A stretch of DNA of 64,000 bases. Origin: Anniella stebbinsi (taxonomy: Eukaryota; Chordata; Lepidosauria; Squamata; Anniellidae). Position 1 is the first letter of the stretch. Each line of letters begins with the position of its first letter. The stretch covers positions 20,557,763 to 20,621,762 of the forward strand of contig JARDYH010000007.1 of assembly GCA_029215795.1 (NCBI GenBank), given 5' to 3'. The notes beneath the pieces are model-generated. The model ran no database searches and had not been told where the DNA came from. It saw nothing but the letters and a program-made list of their open reading frames with translations. Positions 43,226 to 53,639 of the stretch are shown in pieces. A program made the translations under genes and the position numbers.

Positions 43226-44344
43226 ATGAGATAGACAAGATTGCCCTTTCACACTTTGCAACTGTTTCCTGTTGATCAAACATGGTTGTCCAACAATGTA
43301 TTTTCTAATGTATGCTCAACCAACAGAACCATCACCATTATGGATTTTAATCAGCAGAGGTCAAGCTCTTTCAAACTAAATAAATCAAGCCAGGCTGTGA
43401 AAAGCACTCAGCAATGTGTGATACTGTGGGGACAGGATTCGGGGGGAGGGGGGAATCCTCAGTATAAGAATATGGAGATCTGAATCATGTTCTCATCTGT
43501 GGAACATTGGAGGGGATGCATTTGACTAAGTCTCAACATTCTTGGAATCGCCATAATGTCTGGAAGATAGTTTTATGCTGTGATCATTGAGGCCATAAAT
43601 GATCCAATTTTGAAATTTGCACTGAATGTACAGGAAGTGAAAGTGATTGTACTGGAAGTCAAACTATGAGTTGACTGTCTTATCTAAGATAAAAAACACG
43701 TTCCTCGAGAATAAAAATCAAAGCAATTATAAGGAGAGCAAAATGAATGGGAAAGTTAGCAGGTTTTTCCACCCAAGTGAATAGCAGTCATTAACAAAGC
43801 TACCATTTCTGGATGATATTTCATATTTGGGTTGAAAAAGGCCATTTATAATGAATTCATACCTTTACTGATAAGTGCTTCCTTACTCTCGAGTGTTGAC
43901 CTCTGACACCAAGAGATGAAAAAACTAATTTGATTTTATTGGTCCCACTTTTAATCAGAGCCTGTCAATCATACGGTTCTATTGCTGCTGAAAGTAAAAC
44001 AAATGGAGATTCATTCATATGGACAATTGCTTTTAGAAACGGAAAACATTCCACATAAGAGTTAAAGATTACTAGCTGGGGGAGAACACATTTTGGTTTT
44101 AGAACTTAATTCAAAATAATAATTGGATCTTAAAATGTAGTGTCACTGAATAAAAGAGCCCATGATACACATACATTAGTAGCAATAAAATTAAGTTATT
44201 CCAGTTGTGTCAGAAATCCACATGAATAAAATATTGGGGATTTTTTGTTTGCTGTTGCTATCAAATATTCTGCATTTCTCAGCATAAAGTTCATCTCTGA
44301 TACCTGTGAATTCTAGGTTTTTAATAAGATGTATTTATTATTTA
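43226..44344. other. unassigned stretch
   Basis: GGGGGGAGGGGGGAATCC near 43441. Low-copy-looking AT-rich DNA with no coding frame of interest. Confidence 0.35.
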
Positions 44345-44560
44345 TTATTACATTTTTATTCCACTTTCCCCCCTTCTTGCAAGGAACACAATGCTGCTTA
44401 GATAGTCCTCCTCTCCATTTTTATCCTCACAAAATTTAGCTTCCTCCCAGCCTGCACCTGGTACTACAGTACCATAATGGTACCTCTAAGCAGGATTTGA
44501 ATTTAGCTACCCAATGCCTTGGCTTGAAGCCTGGGTGAGCGTTCCCTAGCATGCCAATTA
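44345..44560 (-). mobile_element. tRNA-derived SINE, squamate type
   Basis: Reverse-oriented: a tail at 44345-44400 (TTTTTATTCCACTTTCCCCC, CAAGGAACACAATGCTGC), body TCCTCCTCTCCATTTTTATC, and the complement of a B-box, AGGATTTGAATTTAGC, near 44491. Then GCTTGAAGCCTGGGTGAGCG corresponds to the tRNA-like head. Diverged and inactive. Confidence 0.6.
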
Positions 44561-44601
44561 ACCCCTTAGTTATCATTTTCTGGTGCAGGAAGCTATTGTA
44601 C

Positions 44602-45506
44602 TAGGGTGACCATATTTTGGAAACCAAAAAGGAGGACAACATGGTTGTTCCCCAAGGGAGCTTCCCCACCAATGTGTCCGCCCCCAGGGGGCATGTCCAA
44701 CACTGGGGGGTGCCCACTTGAACATAGTCTTGGTCAAATGTCTGATTTTACAGAACACAATTAAGACAAATTTGTTCTACATACAAGTGAGACATCCAAG
44801 GGCTGAAACTGCTCAAGGTACAAGACCCCAAAGAGGAGGTTTGACAACCTGAGTTTGAAGGGTATGGCTCCAGGGTTTGCTTTTTTAAAATAATAATAAT
44901 AATTTTAAAACCTCAAACTTTACAAAATTGCTAAAAATGAACAGATCTGCTTTAAACCTGGCCTGACTAAAGCCCTACTTAAGAGCTATCATAATGCCAA
45001 GTTTCATTTCCTTATCTGTAAAAATGATGTTTTTAAAAATTAATTTTAAAACCTCAGCTTTTTTAAAAAAATACTAAAAATTAATGGATGAATGGATCTG
45101 CTTTAAACTTGGCACGACTAAAGCCCTACTCAAGCGATATCAAGGTGCCAAGTTTCAGCTCTTTATATTTAAAAGTTACAGTTTTTATAAAATTTATGTT
45201 AAAACCTCAAAAAAAATGTAAATCTTAAAAATCAAAGGATGAATGGATCTGCTTCAAATTTGGCAAGTCTAAATCCTTACCTAAGGGCTAGCATGATGCC
45301 AAGTTTCATCACTGTAACTTTAAAGATGACAGAGCCATAAGCATTGCCATTAATTCCCATTGACTATATAGTAGAGCTGCCCTCTGGGTGAGTGGAGGAT
45401 GTGAAAAATCCAGAATTTGCTTCAAATTTCATAATTTCCCCCCTTCTTGGATTTGTTACCAAAAATCCTGACATGTCCTGGTTTTTCCTGACATATGGTC
45501 ACCCTA
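44602..45506. mobile_element. TAGGGTGACC-ended element with internal tandem repeats
   Basis: Ends TAGGGTGACCATATTTTGG and ACATATGGTCACCCTA match the fold-back MITEs at 6360 and 21540. The 905-bp interior instead holds three diverged tandem units, see 44902-45325. The 8-bp flanks (TATTGTAC and CGAGTACA) do not match. No coding frame. Confidence 0.75.
44902..45325. repeat. three tandem units of about 141-153 bp
   Basis: The anchor AAAACCTC recurs at 44907, 45048 and 45201. Each unit then gives GGATCTGCTTTAAACTTGGC-like text, CTAAAGCCCTACTTAAG-like text and GATGCCAAGTTTCA. Divergence between units is high, so the array is old. Confidence 0.85.
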
Positions 45507-45788
45507 CGAGTACATAGACTAGGAGCAGACCACCTATGGCTGCATCTGGCCCTCAGCCTAATTTCAAAATCACGTCAAGGGTAATCTTTCTCTTCCTTGG
45601 CAGCTTGCTGCATGGGAAGGAAAAGAGAAAAAGGGAGGTCGGAAAAAGAAAGAAAATAAATTACCAGAAAGAGAAAGTGAAAAACAGTGGCCCATCTAGT
45701 TGTGCCACTGAGCTTGCCTACCACAGACTTCAGCCCTGCTCACCACCAACATGTGACCTCAGACAAATTACGCACATGGGAATGTGCC
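45507..45788. other. unassigned stretch
   Basis: AGGAAAAGAGAAAAAGGGAG purine-rich tract near 45617. No gene recognised. Confidence 0.35.
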
Positions 45789-46320
45789 TGTTGTGTTTCT
45801 CAAAAACTCCCGCCTTATTGGGAGACAATAGAGAGGTCTGCCACATAATCCACAAAGCTTTATTCAGCCAATAAACATCTCTTCCACCTGAAGAGAGTCT
45901 AACCTCTAGGAACTTCCCTCTAGGCAAAACTATGTGAACTAAGCAAGACAATTGCCCTTTCAAGTAAAAGGGAAACCCTTTTCCCAGAACACTTTAACTT
46001 CAAGGAGGCTGGTTCTGAAGACGCCTTTGGCGAGAAGCTAGCCGGGCTGATCTTCTCTCACCTCCCTTTAGCTCCGCCCATTTGAGTTTGCGGCAAACTC
46101 TAGGACCAGGTAGACTGTGTGTTAACGTTTTTAGTGATACGCTCTGGTGAAGGTTCATCCCCAGCTGGTGAAGAGCCCGTGAGAATCACCTTCCCCACTT
46201 CGTGAGTAGGCTGGTACGTTTCTGGCACTGTCTCTTCTGTTTCAGATTCCGATTGATCTCCAGAAACTCCTTCCCCCAGCTTAAGGGGAACAGGCCTAGT
46301 CATGACAGTGCCCCTCAACA
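45789..46320 (-). mobile_element. solo LTR
   Basis: Read on the minus strand it starts TGTTGAGGGGCACTGTC at 46320 and ends GAGAAACACAACA at 45789, so its ends are TGTTG...CAACA. AATAAA signals occur on the minus strand near 45860-45880, shortly before the 3' end, as expected for R. An acidic in-frame segment (46100-46318) contains DQSESETEETVPE. The flanks show no 5-bp duplication, no primer-binding site and no polypurine tract, so I infer an isolated LTR of an LTR retrotransposon. Confidence 0.6.
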
Positions 46321-47363
46321 GAAAAAAAAGTTGTCCACACCTGGCACAGACAGTGCAAAAGTGCTATAGAGCTTCCCTCCACACTTTTTTTGGTTACATT
46401 ATAATTGACACATGGTGGATATCCTCCAAAGACTTAGTAGTTGGCCAGAAGGTTTGGGCTAATGATTAGCATATCCTTGTGGGAGGAAGAATTAACCAAG
46501 CCAGTGATTTGTCCTTCTCTCCTTCAAAAAGGTATACACAGAATTATCGCATGATGACATGCAATTAAGAAACCACAAGCTAACTACCCTAGTGTTAGCG
46601 TTCGTCTCATGGGCTTTCATGAATCTAATAGTAATGACAGGGTTTCAGCAAAAGAGAGCATACCAGCGTCTCTTGTTGCAGTCATTATAGAGCCCTCACC
46701 TTGGTAATGTTTCTGGGAATTGCACTATTCTGAGCAATTTTAATCAGTACGAGCTATCAAGGAGAATCAGGTTGGGGCAAGGATCGTGAGATTCAGATTG
46801 GCTCATCAAACTTCATCAAGTCCTATTTAAAGTAAGTGTTTTGAAAGGGCATCTTCTGTGCAGACTTTGAAACAGTCAAGATTCTTGTTTAAACAACAAA
46901 ACCAGATATATATATATATTTCCAAGTTTAAATTCATTACAAAACAAAGACATGAAATGGTAGTGAAAGTACAAGACTTCCTGAATGGAGCATGCACAGG
47001 GGATTGCATGGCTGTTTCATCTGGTATCTAATTAGAATATTTTTCAAGTGACTGTTGCAGACAATAATAAATATTTCTCAAAGAGCAGATGAATTGCAGA
47101 ACCAAGCGTCAAAACCTCAGGGCACTCAGGTTTTTTTTTCCTTTTTGTTTCCTTTTAGGAAGCAAGGCCAGACTTACAGCTCTTTCGCACAGTACATACC
47201 TCACTGTGGAGTCAAGCAAAGCAATATTATCATCTATGGGGACTAATGAAAGAAGCACATAAGGCACTCCAGTACTGTCCATTTTTGTTATTGTTGTTGT
47301 TATTTATTTTACAGATGCTATGGAGCTTTTCTACAAAAGGTATTGATTGTTGTGTCTTCATCT
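46321..47363. other. unassigned stretch
   Basis: Short TA run at 46907-46918 and TTATTGTTGTTGTTATTTAT near 47287. No gene recognised. Confidence 0.35.
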
Positions 47364-47371
47364 TTCCCTAC

Positions 47372-48116
47372 TAGGGATGTGTACTGTATCGTTAAAATGT
47401 CCAATAATAAAATGATAAGGTCATTATCGGACATCTGATTAACGATATGATAGAAAAACCTCCGATAAATATCCAATCCGAAAATTCTCAACCCGATTAT
47501 ATTGGGGGGGGGGGGGGTTCAGATTACAGGACTGCCATATAAAAAGCCCTATAACTTTTCAATGTTAGAGGCTTGAAACCTGGTCACAGTGCTCATGGGG
47601 TATGCCTAAATATGTGTATGAAATTTAAGATCAATCCCTCCAACTCTCGATTTTATATGAATTTATTAAAGATAGTTTAAGTTCTGACAGGTCATAATGA
47701 CAGCTCGCCATGTGTGTTCTTTCAGACCTGTCAAAAAGTTGCATGATCTTTAAAAAAATCATATAAAATACAGGGGTGGAGGGATTGATCTGAAATGTGG
47801 CACATATGTGTAGCAACATGTGCTAGACATGTGTATGAAATTTGAGATCAATCCCTCTACCCCTGTATTTTATATGATTTTTTTAAAAGATCCTGCAACA
47901 TTTTGACAGGTCTGAATGAACAGAAGTTATAGCTATTTTTTTCTAAAATAAATTAGCTCTATAGGGCACAATGGGGCTGCAAATTAAATATCGTATTTCC
48001 GATAATTATTGGAAATACAATACAATTTACTTACGATATAATCCGATCCAAAAAATTTTTTTAAAGTGATTTCCGATAATGATACGATACGTTAATTTTC
48101 AGCGTGCACACCCCTA
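47372..48116. mobile_element. GATA-rich hAT-like element, copy C
   Basis: Ends TAGGGATGTGTACTGTATCG and GCGTGCACACCCCTA are bordered by an exact 8-bp duplication, TTCCCTAC (47364-47371 and 48117-48124). Subterminal GATAATGATACGATA/ATCGTATTTCC words place it with copies A and B. It lacks the GC-rich splice-like modules. In their place lies an inverted pair around 47610-47880 (GATCAATCCCTCCAACTCTC and its counterparts GGAGGGATTGATC and GATCAATCCCTCTACCC). Confidence 0.92.
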
Positions 48117-48124
48117 TTCCCTAC

Positions 48125-48539
48125 CCATGGCTGTTTCTGGGTACTTTAGTGATACCATTCAGTATCACTTCTGTGTCTGAAAAGCACTTTCAGTGAGCAT
48201 TTTTAGAGCAGGGAAAATGCAATATTATTTGCAAAAGCAAATGAAAACACTTTTTTTCATTTGTGTATTTAAGCTATACCACAGTGCCACCTAGAGGTTA
48301 TGTAGCAGTAAATCAGGAAACAAACATTATATAATAAACCTTGATTGAAGGTATATTGATTGCTTATATCTCCCAAACAGCCAAGTCACCAGTGCAGTGA
48401 AGCCACTCAAAGGGTAAAATAGATTGACCAATCTATTGCCCTACAGGTGCTGCACCCTATGTTCATCTGGCTGAATGCAGAGGAATTTATTTCAGGGGCA
48501 GAGCTCAGTGACTTTTCACTAGCTCAGACCCTCAGATTC
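48125..48539. other. unassigned stretch
   Basis: AGTGCCACCTAGAGG near 48281 is reminiscent of a core CTCF-like word, but one word is not evidence of binding. No gene. Confidence 0.3.
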
Positions 48540-48855
48540 TGGTTCAATCAACTTTTGGGTTGGTCCGACTCAGTGCGTGACAAGCTGGGCCAACTTGCAG
48601 ATCTGTTTGTTTTTGTTTTGGCAAATTAGACCATTTACTACCAAGATTGTGCACAAATTGCACTATTTATGGCAGCCATTTTGTGTAGATCAGCTCACGA
48701 TTTTGTACGCACCCACCCTGGTAAATACCCCAGGGTTTGGGAAGTGTCATGCAACTCAGCTCACAAATGCAAGCCAAGCTGGGTCCATCACATGGATCCA
48801 TGAGGCCTAAAAAAACCCTCTGGATTTTCCCGTGATGGACAAGACTAGCAGAGTG
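48540..48855. repeat. GCAAATT-word repeat family, copy 3
   Basis: GGCAAATTAGACC, TGTGCACAAATTGCAC, TCACAAATGCAAGCCAAGCT and TTTTCCCGTGATGGACAAGA correspond to parts of 24545-24960 and 6690-7075. Moderately diverged. Confidence 0.45.
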
Positions 48856-50085
48856 TGTGTCCCTTCTGTTCCGTAGTTCCAGAGTAACTGGGAGTTGGAG
48901 ATGAATGTTTTTCTCCTGCTTGCCATGATGTTCTTCCTCTGAAGCAACCCTCCAGTTGCTCTTAGTCATCCTGCTGATGGCAGAGTCCAGAATTTGCTTC
49001 CCTTTAGCTCTGCAGGAAGTCAATGAATACATAGCAATACATAGTCAATGAATAGTTAATTTTAAGAGCTACTGGGGACAATCTTGCCATTGCGCTGCTA
49101 GTTGAATTCCTTTAAGACAAAAACAAAAGCAGCTGCTATTTTGGAAAGCAAATGAGATTGCATTTATCACAGTGTACAAATCTATGTTTTTTTTGAAATG
49201 GCATGTTTAGTATATACTATTGGAATCCAATATTCAGTTGTTTTATAATTAGAATTTCTAGCACCTCTTGTTTTCCTTTTACCTTCTGAACAGTGCCTTA
49301 GCTCTTTAATGTCTAGTTTGAAGTAGTAGAGTGTTTTTTTAACTTTCAAATATTATTTAGTAGCTTAATTTTCAGTAACAAGAATGCCTGTGTACCATTT
49401 ATTTTTCTGTGCTAGGAAAATGTTCAACTTTACAGCTACGTGAAGTGGGTGGCTCTCTGTATATTGTGTACTTTTTTCCAGCACACATTTCTCTGATGTG
49501 CTTTCTTCCTTGATGTGTATTTTAGCTATAGAAGAAAGGATATATATATATATATATATATATATATCTTGTTGTCTTTGCCAAGAGAAAGCAACATAAA
49601 CAGCAAGGAATCAGTATATGGAAAGTGCTTTCATTCTTAACAATGCTTTTGTTATGCTGGAAAAGGTGTCAACTAGAATAAGGCAGACACATCAAGGGTA
49701 TTATATGAGATGTGCTTCAAATGAAAATAGTAAAATTTGGAAGGCTGCCAGTTTCTGGAAACCTTCTCAACAGAAAAAAAAAGTGAAGCAGCTGAAGCTG
49801 TGGGTGGGTGGAGAATCTCCCATCATCTCACTGCTGGGCTGTTAAAGAAGAGAAAGGGACTTGGGAAGAACAGAGCTAATCCAGATGTTTTTACTTAGAA
49901 GAATTCAGGATCTGCCTCACCTAACAGCCACATAGATAGCTGTGCAAAAACCTGGTCTTGGTTGATTTTTCCCCTTAGTCCCAATCAGACATATCATCAT
50001 GTTTGACACATAGTGAGGTGACAATTGCATTTTAAAACTTTAATGAAATTATATTTTACAAATCGATGTTTATCACACAACCTGT
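48856..50085. other. unassigned stretch with a (TA)n tract
   Basis: The TA run is at 49541-49567. The open frame at 49618-49845 has no recognised domain. Confidence 0.4.
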
Positions 50086-50089
50086 GACA

Positions 50090-50420
50090 ATGAGCGTCAT
50101 CACACATGGGGAAATCACGTTTCCTTACCGTCGCTTCTCCGCCCACATGTTTGTCCCTCATTATTTCCTCTTTTGAAAGAGGAAGTAAACAACTTGCACG
50201 TGGCCCATTCAATGGGCCATTTTGATCCCGCTGCTTCTCCTGCACACAGCAGGAGATAGTGGCAACTTCCATCTTTAAAAATCAGTTGGACTTACTGAGG
50301 TGGTTTTTTTGTAGCTGGAAGGGGCAGGAGGCATGTGGGAGGAAGACGATGTCATGAGAGAGACCCTCGAAAATCTGTGAGTGCCCAATGGTGAGTGTGC
50401 AATAAACCTCTCGTCTGATG
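50090..50420. repeat. dispersed repeat family X, copy 2
   Basis: CCATTTTGATCCCGCTGC, CTCCTGCACACAGCAGGAGA, GGCAGGAGGCATGTGGGAGG and GTGAGTGCCCAATGGTG are the reverse complement of the 33935-34190 copy. It extends further left, to about 50090, through GGAAGTAAACAACTTGC. Confidence 0.6.
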
Positions 50421-51264
50421 GACCTCAATATCATACTGTTCCCTATGGCTTCAAATAATTGCCCAATAGCTAGGACACAATTGAGTTTGGCCTTGGATGC
50501 CCATCTCACCACAGAAGGACATATTTAAAATTAACACTTATATCACAGATACAATTAAATTTAAATGAATTGGAAGTACAATTTGTTCTCTAAAGCATTT
50601 CAGTCATCATTGATGTCACCCATCTACAACAAAAAAGAAAGAATAAAAGGAAAGGAAAGGAAAGAGAAACAAAAAAATTGGCAGATTAAAGCAGCTCAAC
50701 AGCAATTTAAAGGATTTAGGATCTATTTTTTTAAAGGACTTTACTTGGTGCTGAAATTATCTGTGTAGGTCCTAGGTGAGGTTCCTGTGGAAGTAATTGA
50801 AAACCAGGGTTCCCTTTCCTCAATTACCATTACCTCAGAAAGTTGGAGGCATCCAGGAGAGCATCTTTTTTTAAGATTTCAGTGTTCAGGCATGCTCTTC
50901 TGGGAAAAAAAAGGCCCAGATACAGTAACTTTCTTGAACTATAGCAGGTCCTGAGTCCATGTTTGTTTGGATCTGCTTGGTTGGTTCAAATGGGAGAAAG
51001 TGCACATTTCAAATGGGAAAAGCAAGCATTTATGTGCACGTTTTTCAAAAGCATGCAATTCTCTCCTCCCCATTTACTAAAGCATGAATTTTATTTTATT
51101 TTTTCAAAGTGTCATTCTTTTAAAAACAACAACACATATTTCCAAACATAAATAGGGGGGTATGCAGGCATTTTCCAACAAAATGCACTCCTGTTCACAT
51201 TTGGGGTTGGAAACAAGGCAAGTTTGAATTGTTTGTGAACTGAAACAAAATTCTTATACATTCC
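50421..51264. other. unassigned stretch
   Basis: AGGAAAGGAAAGGAAAGAG near 50650. TTTTATTTTATTTTTTC near 51089. No gene recognised. Confidence 0.35.
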
Positions 51265-51265
51265 T

Positions 51266-51360
51266 AGTGAGTGCCTGGATAGGAGACCTCCTCGGAATCC
51301 TAGGCATGCAGCACTGAGTTCCATGCAAGAAAGACGAGATAGAAATGAGCCCAATAAATA
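51266..51360 (+). mobile_element. 5S rRNA-derived SINE fragment
   Basis: GTGAGTGCCTGGATAGGAGA then CCTCCTCGGAATCCTAGGCA follows the 3' third of 5S rRNA (the region of its internal promoter C-box). It is followed by a non-5S tail, GAGTTCCATGCAAGAAAGAC, and a weak AAATA end. That arrangement is a 5S-headed SINE rather than a plain 5S pseudogene. The 5' half is missing. Confidence 0.6.
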
Positions 51361-51835
51361 TCTGAAGATGTTTTCCTCCCATTAAACACAGAGATGGTTG
51401 AATCAATCTATTTACAGTCCCTGATATGTTTGCATATCTTATCCCATAAGTCCATTCAGTTCCATAATCAGTGACCACAACATATTGTTCCCTGTTGCTT
51501 CAAATAATTGCCTAGTAGCTAGGACAAAAATTAAAGATTAAAGTTGCATTAATCTGCAATCTTTTTTTTAATCCACATATAATTTTGCATTTAGAGATGT
51601 ATTTCAGTAATATATTTTTTTAAAAAAAACGATTTCACCCCCTCAAAATGCAGATTTTAAAATGTATGTTAATACATTTTTTGTGTTCATAACTGCATTG
51701 GAACAATTGTGCGAAAACCATTGGATAACTAAGGTCCAATACACATGTTAGTTTAGGAAGTGCCCATCAAATCACTTTGTATCAGAATCTGCAAAGACCT
51801 AATTCTTCAATCAACCTCACATATAACACATCTCT
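51361..51835. other. unassigned stretch
   Basis: T- and A-runs at 51560-51630. Nothing recognised. Confidence 0.3.
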
Positions 51836-52029
51836 GGCCTAATCCACATGAAGAAGGATATAGCACTATGAAAACAGTATGAAAGCAGTATATGGTATGT
51901 GTCAATGGGCCCCAACAGTTGTCAGTGCACTTCAATACCACTATTAAGCAGTAGTGTGGCTCCTGCCTCTTATATACTGCTTTCATACCGCTTTCATAGT
52001 GCAATATCCTGCTTCATGTGGATTAGGCC
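51836..52029. mobile_element. fold-back MITE, CCTAATCCACATGAAG ends
   Basis: The left arm CCTAATCCACATGAAGAAGG, then ATATAGCACTATGAAAAC, pairs with the right arm GCTTTCATAGTGCAATATCC, then TGCTTCATGTGGATTAGG. The loop carries CCCAACAGTTGTCAGTGC. A partial copy interrupts CR1 at 37660-37797. Confidence 0.8.
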
Positions 52030-52069
52030 CTTCTCTCTTTTGTCTGAGGAACAAACTACAGTACATATA

Positions 52070-52480
52070 TATTGGCCTGCAAAAGTATTGTTTGGGGACC
52101 TACCCATACACTACATTCAACATCTAAGGACCTCCTCCGAGTACCTACTCCGAAGGAAGCTTGGAGGATGGCAACAAGGGCCTTTTCAGTGGTGGCCCCA
52201 ACTATGGAACAATCTCCCCAATTAGGCTCACCTGGTGCCAACATTCTTATCTTTTTGGCACCAGGTTAAGACTTTTCTCTTCTCCCAAGTATTTAATAGC
52301 ATATGTTGAGTTTTTTAACTGACCCCTCGATAGTTGGTAAGTAATATGTTTTTATACTTTTCATGGTTTAAAATTTTGTAAATTGGTTTTAAATGTTCAG
52401 TTTTTTTAATCTTTGTAAACCACCCAAGGAGCTTTGACTATGCCATGGTATATAAATGTAACAAATAATAACAACAACAA
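52070..52480 (+). mobile_element. L2-like LINE 3' end
   Basis: The frame to 52225 includes EYLLRRKLGGWQQGPFQW, typical of the L2 coding tail. The 3' end GTAAACCACCCAAGGAGCTT, GACTATGCCATGGTATATAA and ATGTAACAAATAATAAC is the L2 terminal hairpin and tail. Confidence 0.8.
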
Positions 52481-52493
52481 CAGCAACAATAAT

Positions 52494-52695
52494 ATACCAG
52501 CATCACATCAAAAAAATATACAGAAAAACTTCAGAAACAGGGCCTACCAAAATACATGCACACCAACATCCAGAAAGCAGTCATACTTAAAACATGCTCA
52601 ATTTTCAGGAAATTCCTGAATCTGTAAAAGATAGCATGACTTGGAAAAGCCCGTCATGTCCGTCTAGAAAAACTGCCATGAGCGAGAAAGAGATA
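52494..52695 (+). mobile_element. R4/Dong-like LINE 3' end, copy 2
   Basis: ACACCAACATCCAGAAAGCA, TCAGGAAATTCCTGAATCTG and CCCGTCATGTCCGTCTAGAA match 29380-29520. It is followed by an AATAACAACAATAATAATG tract and then another copy. Confidence 0.65.
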
Positions 52696-52712
52696 TAATA
52701 ACAACAATAATA

Positions 52713-53025
52713 ATGAAAAGGAAGAAGAAAAGAGAGAGAAATATACACCACTGGCCATGGAAGTCAAAGAACTATGGAAATAGGTAAAGGTCACAATTAT
52801 TCCATTAGTCACATCAGTCACCGGCATCACATCGGAAAAAAAAACCTATACAGAAAACCGACAGAAACTGGGCCTATCAAATTACATCCACACCAACATC
52901 CAGAAAGCAGTCATAATTAAAACATGCTTGATCGTCAGGAAATTCCTGAATCTGTAAAAGACAGCATGACTTGGCAAAGCCCATCATGTCCGTCTAGAAA
53001 AACCGCCACGAGCGAGAAAGAGATG
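52713..53025 (+). mobile_element. R4/Dong-like LINE 3' end, copy 3
   Basis: Begins GAAAAGGAAGAAGAAAAGAG and includes TACACCACTGGCCATGGAAG, TCACAATTATTCCATTAGTC and the shared tail to AAACCGCCACGAGCGAG. A longer truncation product than copy 2, in the same orientation, followed by AATAATAATG. Confidence 0.65.
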
Positions 53026-53639
53026 CATAATAATAATGATGTATGATCTGGAATGAATTCATAAGCAGTCGAGTCACATTGCGAGACAATATTTCTCTTA
53101 AATATTTCTGCCCTTTGATCCATCTCAAAAATGGCATAGTTTTCTAGGATATTGAGGGTGGAGAAAAAAAAGTAAAGATGGCTTGCCCTTTGGAAACAAG
53201 ATGGGCTAGTTTAGGAAATGTCACTCATTATTATTATTATTGTTATTATTATTATAGAAATCAGCAAGTAGTTAAAGAAACCATCTTCTTTAAGTTGGGA
53301 GATTTTTGCCTCAGGACAACCAAAACGAATTTAAATTCAATAAATACATTATGTGGGGAACACAATCCATGTATAAAAACGTTTGTCAGGAGGAAAGCCA
53401 GATGTATCTGCTTTCATTGAACTTGATTCTTATTCTATATGACACAATTCTAATTTTTTCTTTTCTCTTTGGCTGAAAACGCCGTGCCCTGTGTTCAGCT
53501 TGCCTGACAGTGGAGAGAGGGGTATTGTGGTTGTGTCGGGGAGGGGGGACATGCTTATAAGCCCCAGCATTGGTGTGGCTTAGTGGTTCCACTGGCTAGA
53601 ATAGGGGATCATGAGGTGATATTATCCTGTGGGGGCCTT
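53026..53639. other. unassigned stretch with (ATT)n
   Basis: ATTATTATTATTG tract at 53227-53255. No gene recognised. Confidence 0.4.

Noticed and set aside
46903..46918. A TATA-box promoter
   Set aside because: It is a short TA microsatellite with no initiator, GC-box or downstream coding frame.
51266..51310. A 5S rRNA gene
   Set aside because: Only the last third is present and it runs into unrelated sequence with no terminator T-run at the gene end.
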